A stretch of 57,123 nt of DNA. Source: Spirochaetaceae bacterium. Lineage in GTDB: Bacteria > Spirochaetota > Spirochaetia > Treponematales > Treponemataceae. The stretch is from the NCBI GenBank assembly GCA_017618015.1, contig JAFZVC010000006.1:1-57123 (forward strand), given 5' to 3'. The notes beneath the pieces were generated by a model. The model was given only the letters and a program-made list of their open reading frames with translations, made no database searches and was not told the DNA's origin. Below, piece by piece: positions 53,227-57,123 of this stretch (position 1 is its first letter; each line of letters starts with the position of its first letter). Position numbers and translations under genes: made by a program.

Positions 53227-54135
53227 TCAATTAATGTAACTGAAGTCAGGTCCTTCACGGCCGCTAAAAACTTTCACCGTGCACGATTCCATGCACACTT
53301 CGCTTGCAAAAAGCCGCAAGTCCTGCGCATAAGGCGAGAACAGGTCATCCGGAAGATACGAAAGGTCCAGAACCGTTTCTGTCTGCTCGGCGGAAGCTCT
53401 TGCAAAAGCTCCGTGAAGACGTATCATGTCCTCCGCCGCCGGATAAACGTAAGGAAGTTTTTTTTCTTCGTATTTAAGCTTCACAAAATTGAGCAGCATT
53501 TTCTCGATTTCGGTGTGCGGGGCATCTTCCGCCGAAAAGCCGGAACCCGCGCCGCAGTTGTTGCACCGCTGCCACTCCGCGAAATCGCTCAAAAAGACCG
53601 AAGGCCTTATTTTAAGAGGCTCCAACACCGTCAAAAACCACGGCACGGCGCGCCCGTAAGTGTAGAAGGTTTCGACCGCATAAAAGAAAGCACGGACAGT
53701 CTTTATATCCTGCGTGGAAAGCACAGCGGAAGGGCGCAAACCATCACATTCCAGCTGGACGTGGTTTGGATACTGTTCGAGCATAAAATCAATGAGTGAG
53801 CGGATTTTCTTTATTGATAACTGGATTTTCTGCTGCGCAACGCCCGCATCAAACACGAAGCCAAAAACAAGCCCGGCTTCGTTAAGCAAAGCGCACTTCC
53901 GCGCGAAAGCCTTGTTTTTGCCGGTATCATCGCCCGCACAAAGATCTTCGGTAACTTCAATATCAAGTGAACAAAAAAGCGTGGAAAAAGCCGAAACCGT
54001 CTCTTTGTCTATAAAAGCCGACGGCAATTCGAACTCATACAGGATTTCCTGCTGCTCCTGCGAAACTCTTTTTATGTAGTCAAGAAGCTTCTGTTTCGTA
54101 GCCGTTTCAGAAGCTGGCACACGCGTTGTTTCCAC
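53227..54135 (-). CDS. Unknown protein translationally coupled to asnA
   Basis: 302 residues, no signal or membrane segment, mixed alpha/beta; one isolated CxxC (CNNCGAGSGF near residue 195). I do not recognise a family. It begins with GTG whose G is the last base of the asnA stop (TAGTG at 54137-54133), so its synthesis is tied to asnA. A link to asparagine metabolism or its regulation is suggested only by this coupling. Confidence 0.75.
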   Translation of the reverse strand: METTRVPASETATKQKLLDYIKRVSQEQQEILYEFELPSAFIDKETVSAFSTLFCSLDIEVTEDLCAGDDTGKNKAFARKCALLNEAGLVFGFVFDAGVAQQKIQLSIKKIRSLIDFMLEQYPNHVQLECDGLRPSAVLSTQDIKTVRAFFYAVETFYTYGRAVPWFLTVLEPLKIRPSVFLSDFAEWQRCNNCGAGSGFSAEDAPHTEIEKMLLNFVKLKYEEKKLPYVYPAAEDMIRLHGAFARASAEQTETVLDLSYLPDDLFSPYAQDLRLFASEVCMESCTVKVFSGREGPDFSYIN

Positions 54136-55172
54136 TACAGCAGATGGATTCCGTTCTTACGGCAAGTCTCTATCATTTCTTCTGGCCAAGTGCTGACCTG
54201 AATTTCGCCGATATGGGCTTTCCTAAGGAAGTACATGCAAAGGCGCGACTGACCGATACCGCCGCCTACAGACGGAGCAAGCTTTCCTTCAAGAAGCCTC
54301 TTGTGGAAATAAAGCTTTGCACGCTCCGGGCATCCTCTTTCCTCAAGCTGTGCCTTAAGCGATTCCGGTGAAACGCGGATACCCATTGAAGAAATCTCCA
54401 ATGCGTTTTCAAGAACCGGGTTCCACACAAGCAGGTCTCCGTTAAGTCCGCGGTGTCCATCGCCAGTTTCGGTAATCCAGTCATCATAGTCAGGCGCACG
54501 TCCGTCATGTACCGAACCGTCGTCCATCTTTCCGCCTATTCCGATGATGAACACCGCGCCATACTGCTTTGCAACGATATTCTCGCGCTCTTTCGGCGTA
54601 TTGTTCGGGAATCTGCGCTGAAGCTCGTCGGCAAAAAGGAACGTAATCTCCTCTGGCAAAATAGGAGTAATCGCCGGATATCTGTCATAAATATAGAATT
54701 CTGTATGTTTAAGGCAGCTATAAATCTTCTTTACTGTTTCCTTAAGGAACGGAATTGTACGATCAGTGTCGTGAATAACCTTTTCCCAGTCCCACTGGTC
54801 AACATAAAGTGAGTGGATGTTATCAAGGTCCTCGTCAGCGCGAATTGCGTTCATGTCGGTATAAATACCGAAATCAGGAGCAAGTTCCATATCAGTAATC
54901 TTTACGCGCTTCCATTTCGCAAGAGAGTGGACAATCTCCATCTTCTTGTCGTTCATATCTTTAACAGCGAAAGAAACAGCCCGCTCGACTCCGTTAAGGT
55001 CGTCGTTCAAACCAGTTCCGCTCTCAACAAAAAGCGGCGCAGTAACCCGCGTAAGGTTCAGCGCCGTAGAAAGCTCAAGCTGGAAAAAATCTTTAATCAT
55101 TACGATAGCATGCTCTGTTTCCTTAACAGAAAGCAAGCTTTTATAGTTCTTAGGAATTGTTGTCTCTGACAT
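54135..55172 (-). CDS. asnA: Aspartate-ammonia ligase (asparagine synthetase A)
   Basis: 345 residues; makes asparagine from aspartate, ammonia and ATP. It is a class II-synthetase-like enzyme: QLELSTALNLTRVTAPLFVESGTGLNDDLNG, VKITDMELAPDFGIYTDMNAIRADE and the last motif PSVGGGIGQSRLCMYFL, all typical of AsnA. Length matches the family (about 330-345). GGAG 6 nt before the ATG sets the start. The window also encodes asnS, but 26 kb away. The next gene is coupled by TAGTG. Confidence 0.98.
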   Translation of the reverse strand: MSETTIPKNYKSLLSVKETEHAIVMIKDFFQLELSTALNLTRVTAPLFVESGTGLNDDLNGVERAVSFAVKDMNDKKMEIVHSLAKWKRVKITDMELAPDFGIYTDMNAIRADEDLDNIHSLYVDQWDWEKVIHDTDRTIPFLKETVKKIYSCLKHTEFYIYDRYPAITPILPEEITFLFADELQRRFPNNTPKERENIVAKQYGAVFIIGIGGKMDDGSVHDGRAPDYDDWITETGDGHRGLNGDLLVWNPVLENALEISSMGIRVSPESLKAQLEERGCPERAKLYFHKRLLEGKLAPSVGGGIGQSRLCMYFLRKAHIGEIQVSTWPEEMIETCRKNGIHLL

Positions 55173-55288
55173 GGTTTACTCCAATGCATACATTTATAGC
55201 ATTATGATTGAACAGTGTCAAAAGGTAGGGAGCGCCCCAACGCATTGCCAACGAAGTGTTTCAACGCGACATTTCAGACAAATCGTGA

Positions 55289-55294
55289 TATAAT
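55289..55294 (+). promoter_or_regulatory. -10 element of the ECF-S-like gene, leaderless geometry
   Basis: TATAAT (55289-55294), 6 nt before the ATG at 55301; no Shine-Dalgarno, weak -35 (GCGACA, 17 nt up). Confidence 0.45.
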
Positions 55295-55300
55295 GATTCT

Positions 55301-55903
55301 ATGCAAGATAATCAATTAACCAAAACTCGGCTTACTACACAACTTTGGATAGGCGTTCTTTGCGCCGCACTTGAATTCGGCCTGTATTTTTTGTATCAGA
55401 ACATCTTCAATCCACTGCCGCTTTATATGGATACCCTTTTTACCACAGCGGCCTCATTTTTCGGACCTATCAGCGGATGTATCTGCGCTTTCCTTTTCCA
55501 TGCTATAAGCATCTTCATTTTCAAATACCCGCTTTATAATTTTGCATGGTCAATTTGTAGCTTTTCTGTAGTTCTTATAATCCGGCTTTATGTTTCCATC
55601 CGAAAAAAGTCGATAGGTAAAAAACTCGAAGTTCTTGATATCGTACTTCTTGTATTTATCGTTGCGCTGATAATCAGCATAGAAGGCGCGTTAATCTTTA
55701 CAACACTTAATTTTATAGTTAACTATACAGAAGATTCACAGGTGCGTTTTATGTTCGCGTTCCTTAGCCAAAACAACGTTTCTACATTTATTTCCGCACT
55801 GCTTCCGCGCGTTCCCGTGAACATTCTCGATAAAGGCATATGCGTTACGCTTGGTTATTTTGCGTTCAAAGGCATGAAAAAGCTATTTAACAGGAAGCGT
55901 TAG
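55301..55903 (+). CDS. ECF-transporter S-component-like or sensor membrane protein
   Basis: 200 residues, six hydrophobic segments (about 16-35, 44-65, 70-90, 110-140, 150-170, 173-190). The pattern TTAASFFGPISGCICAFLFHAISIFIF resembles S-components of energy-coupling-factor transporters (vitamin or metal binding), but also the membrane half of some sensor kinases. No ECF module is nearby. Its 3' end overlaps the convergent sensor kinase gene by 21 bp, so transcripts would be antisense there. Confidence 0.7.
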   Translation: MQDNQLTKTRLTTQLWIGVLCAALEFGLYFLYQNIFNPLPLYMDTLFTTAASFFGPISGCICAFLFHAISIFIFKYPLYNFAWSICSFSVVLIIRLYVSIRKKSIGKKLEVLDIVLLVFIVALIISIEGALIFTTLNFIVNYTEDSQVRFMFAFLSQNNVSTFISALLPRVPVNILDKGICVTLGYFAFKGMKKLFNRKR

Positions 55904-56740
55904 CTTTACCTGCGTACCGCTTTCCGCGTCACTTTTTATTTGCAGCTCCGCACCAAGAAGCATCGCGCGGCTTTTCATACCGCGAAGCCCTAGGTGAGTT
56001 CCCGACGCAACCAAAGCTTGCTCCGAACGCGTTCCGGTCGCATCATCAGTTTTCGCACCAATTCCAGAACCGTCATCGCTTATCAAAAAGACGAGGCGGT
56101 TTTTCTCGCCATCGCATTTCTCACGCACGATAACGCTTATTTCGCTCGCGCCCGAATGCTTTACGGCGTTGTTCACGCTTTCCTGCACAATCCTGAAAAC
56201 ATGAAGTTTTTGTTCTTCTGTAAGCTTGTTGTAAAGCTCGCTTTTTTCCGCATAGTTCTTGCACGGAATGCCACCCGATTCAGAAACATTCACACAAAAT
56301 TCTGAAATCAGCTGGACAATATTCGCGCTTTCAATTTCCGGCGGAGTAAGGTTCCTTATAATGCTCCTGATGTTTTTCAGGTTTTGTTCTTCTATTTGGT
56401 GAACTTTATCCAAAAGAGATTTTTGTTCTTCGGTAAGTTGCGTAAAATCTTTCGAATTCTGTATTTTATGAACAAAAAGAAGAGCAGTCCTTATATCTTG
56501 CGTAACTGTATCGTGCAAATCATGGCTTATTCTGTTGCGCTCACTTTCCTGCACCTGGGTAATAGTCTCGAACATAAGGCGTTCTTCTTTGTTCTGCTCT
56601 TCAAGACGCTTGTTTTTTTCATTGTTCTTAATAAACAGCAGAAGAAAAATTATGAACACTATACTCAAAACAGAGATTATTGTAAGAAGTTCTATAAATT
56701 GAAAAACAGCTAAACCCGATTCTGTTGCAATTTCATTCAC
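55883..56740 (-). CDS. Sensor histidine kinase, NarL/DesK type
   Basis: 285 residues. A membrane helix at about 17-38 is followed by a helical linker, the HisKA_3 dimerisation box ERNRISHDLHDTVTQ with phospho-His76, and an HATPase domain with an N box near VQESVNNAVKHSGASE, the G1 box SDDGSGIG and G2 box GLRGMKSRAMLLGA. It has almost no sensory extracytoplasmic region, so the input is probably membrane or partner-borne. Translation appears to start at GTG (56740). It lies 19 nt after the response regulator on the same strand; the pair is an operon. Confidence 0.93.
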   Translation of the reverse strand: MNEIATESGLAVFQFIELLTIISVLSIVFIIFLLLFIKNNEKNKRLEEQNKEERLMFETITQVQESERNRISHDLHDTVTQDIRTALLFVHKIQNSKDFTQLTEEQKSLLDKVHQIEEQNLKNIRSIIRNLTPPEIESANIVQLISEFCVNVSESGGIPCKNYAEKSELYNKLTEEQKLHVFRIVQESVNNAVKHSGASEISVIVREKCDGEKNRLVFLISDDGSGIGAKTDDATGTRSEQALVASGTHLGLRGMKSRAMLLGAELQIKSDAESGTQVKLTLPVK

Positions 56741-56759
56741 GCATTATATTGTCTATCAA

Positions 56760-57123
56760 TTAGCGCAGTTTTTCAAGCAGAGAATTTTTATCGCTGCAGC
56801 CAAATTTGTCATAAATAACGCTAAGATAGTTTTCGAGCGTAGTAAGTTTTATTTCCATTTTTTCGGCAATCTGCTCATTTGTAAAATTATCCGCAATAAG
56901 ATTCACAACCTGATGCTCACGCTTTGTAAGCATAGAAAACAAGGAGCGGTTTTCCATGAAAGAAGTCACCAAATCGGGCTGGACATAAGTTTTGCCAGAA
57001 GCTACCGTGTTTACGGCATCCAAAAGCATTTTTTCGTCGCTAAGCTTGGAGACAAAGCCTTTTGCTCCTATTTCCTTGCTCATGGCACGTTCAATGCAGG
57101 CTCCTGTATCGTGACTTGAAAAA
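56760..57123 (-). CDS. NarL/FixJ-type response regulator, 5' end cut by window edge
   Basis: The last 121 codons are present and the frame is open to the edge. The receiver-domain end reads FSSHDTGACIERAMSKEIGAKGFVSK, with the conserved Lys region of the phospho-acceptor fold, then a linker and a LuxR-type HTH (LTKREHQVVNLIADNFTNEQIAEKMEIKLTTLENYLSVIYDKFGC). It is the expected partner of the sensor kinase just downstream. The phospho-Asp lies outside the window. Confidence 0.92.
   Translation of the reverse strand, partial: FSSHDTGACIERAMSKEIGAKGFVSKLSDEKMLLDAVNTVASGKTYVQPDLVTSFMENRSLFSMLTKREHQVVNLIADNFTNEQIAEKMEIKLTTLENYLSVIYDKFGCSDKNSLLEKLR

Overview
The window looks like chromosomal DNA of a host-associated or gut Treponema-type spirochete. 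I infer this from the many spirochete-style lipoproteins and secreted substrate-binding proteins, the BspA-like leucine-rich repeat surface protein, the plant- and murein-directed glycosidases, a solitary groEL without groES, and small two-gene modules typical of that group. No rRNA, tRNA, CRISPR array or insertion sequence was recognised. The species cannot be named from the sequence alone.

Layout. 1-9.6 kb: end of a Gfo/Idh/MocA dehydrogenase, groEL, a GH3 beta-glucosidase, a PutP-type Na+/proline symporter, and the start of a tight minus-strand operon trxB - nagZ-like GH3 - GNAT. 10.6-16 kb: an acidic lipoprotein, then a complete ABC importer (secreted binding protein, intra-operon terminator, ATPase, fused double permease). 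16-26 kb: leuS, a Tyr/Asp-rich exported protein, a lipoprotein of unknown function, an orphan adenine DNA methylase, a transglutaminase-like lipoprotein and a GH5 glucanase. 26-27.7 kb: asnS with an unusual Asn-rich insertion, flanked by inverted copies of a structured repeat. 27.8-30.3 kb: an AT-rich accessory block (candidate small RNA, PBECR4-like protein, XRE regulator with operators, DUF4190 membrane protein, Lgt paralogue) bounded by a 12-bp direct repeat. 30.3-34.1 kb: an XRE helix-turn-helix domain fused to a FliM-like body, a GNAT, a YigZ-family protein and a membrane protein. 34.5-37.3 kb: a lipoprotein behind three stacked palindromes and an RloA/RloB-like ATPase-Toprim pair. 37.5-43.6 kb: parC, then two paralogous membrane-anchored SARP-like regulators (one cut short by an in-frame stop), helically phased direct repeats and a divergent surface lipoprotein. 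43.8-57.1 kb: a Trk/Ktr K+ uptake pair, split chromate transporter, Rpn-type nuclease, a leucine-rich-repeat lipoprotein with a beta-barrel partner, a MATE exporter, asnA with a coupled unknown gene, an ECF-S-like membrane protein and a NarL-type two-component system that runs off the edge.

Three themes cut across the window. First, about a dozen genes lack a Shine-Dalgarno sequence and instead carry a -10-like hexamer exactly 6-7 nt before the ATG, several with a well-spaced -35, which predicts widespread leaderless mRNAs. Second, intergenic regions hold a family of mosaic repeats whose linkers are conserved while the hairpin stems differ from copy to copy. Third, several putative regulators have unusual architecture: an HTH-FliM fusion, membrane-tethered winged-helix proteins beside phased repeats, and a possible autoregulated island. 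The HTH-FliM fusion and the membrane SARP/direct-repeat/lipoprotein locus are the best candidates for undescribed systems.
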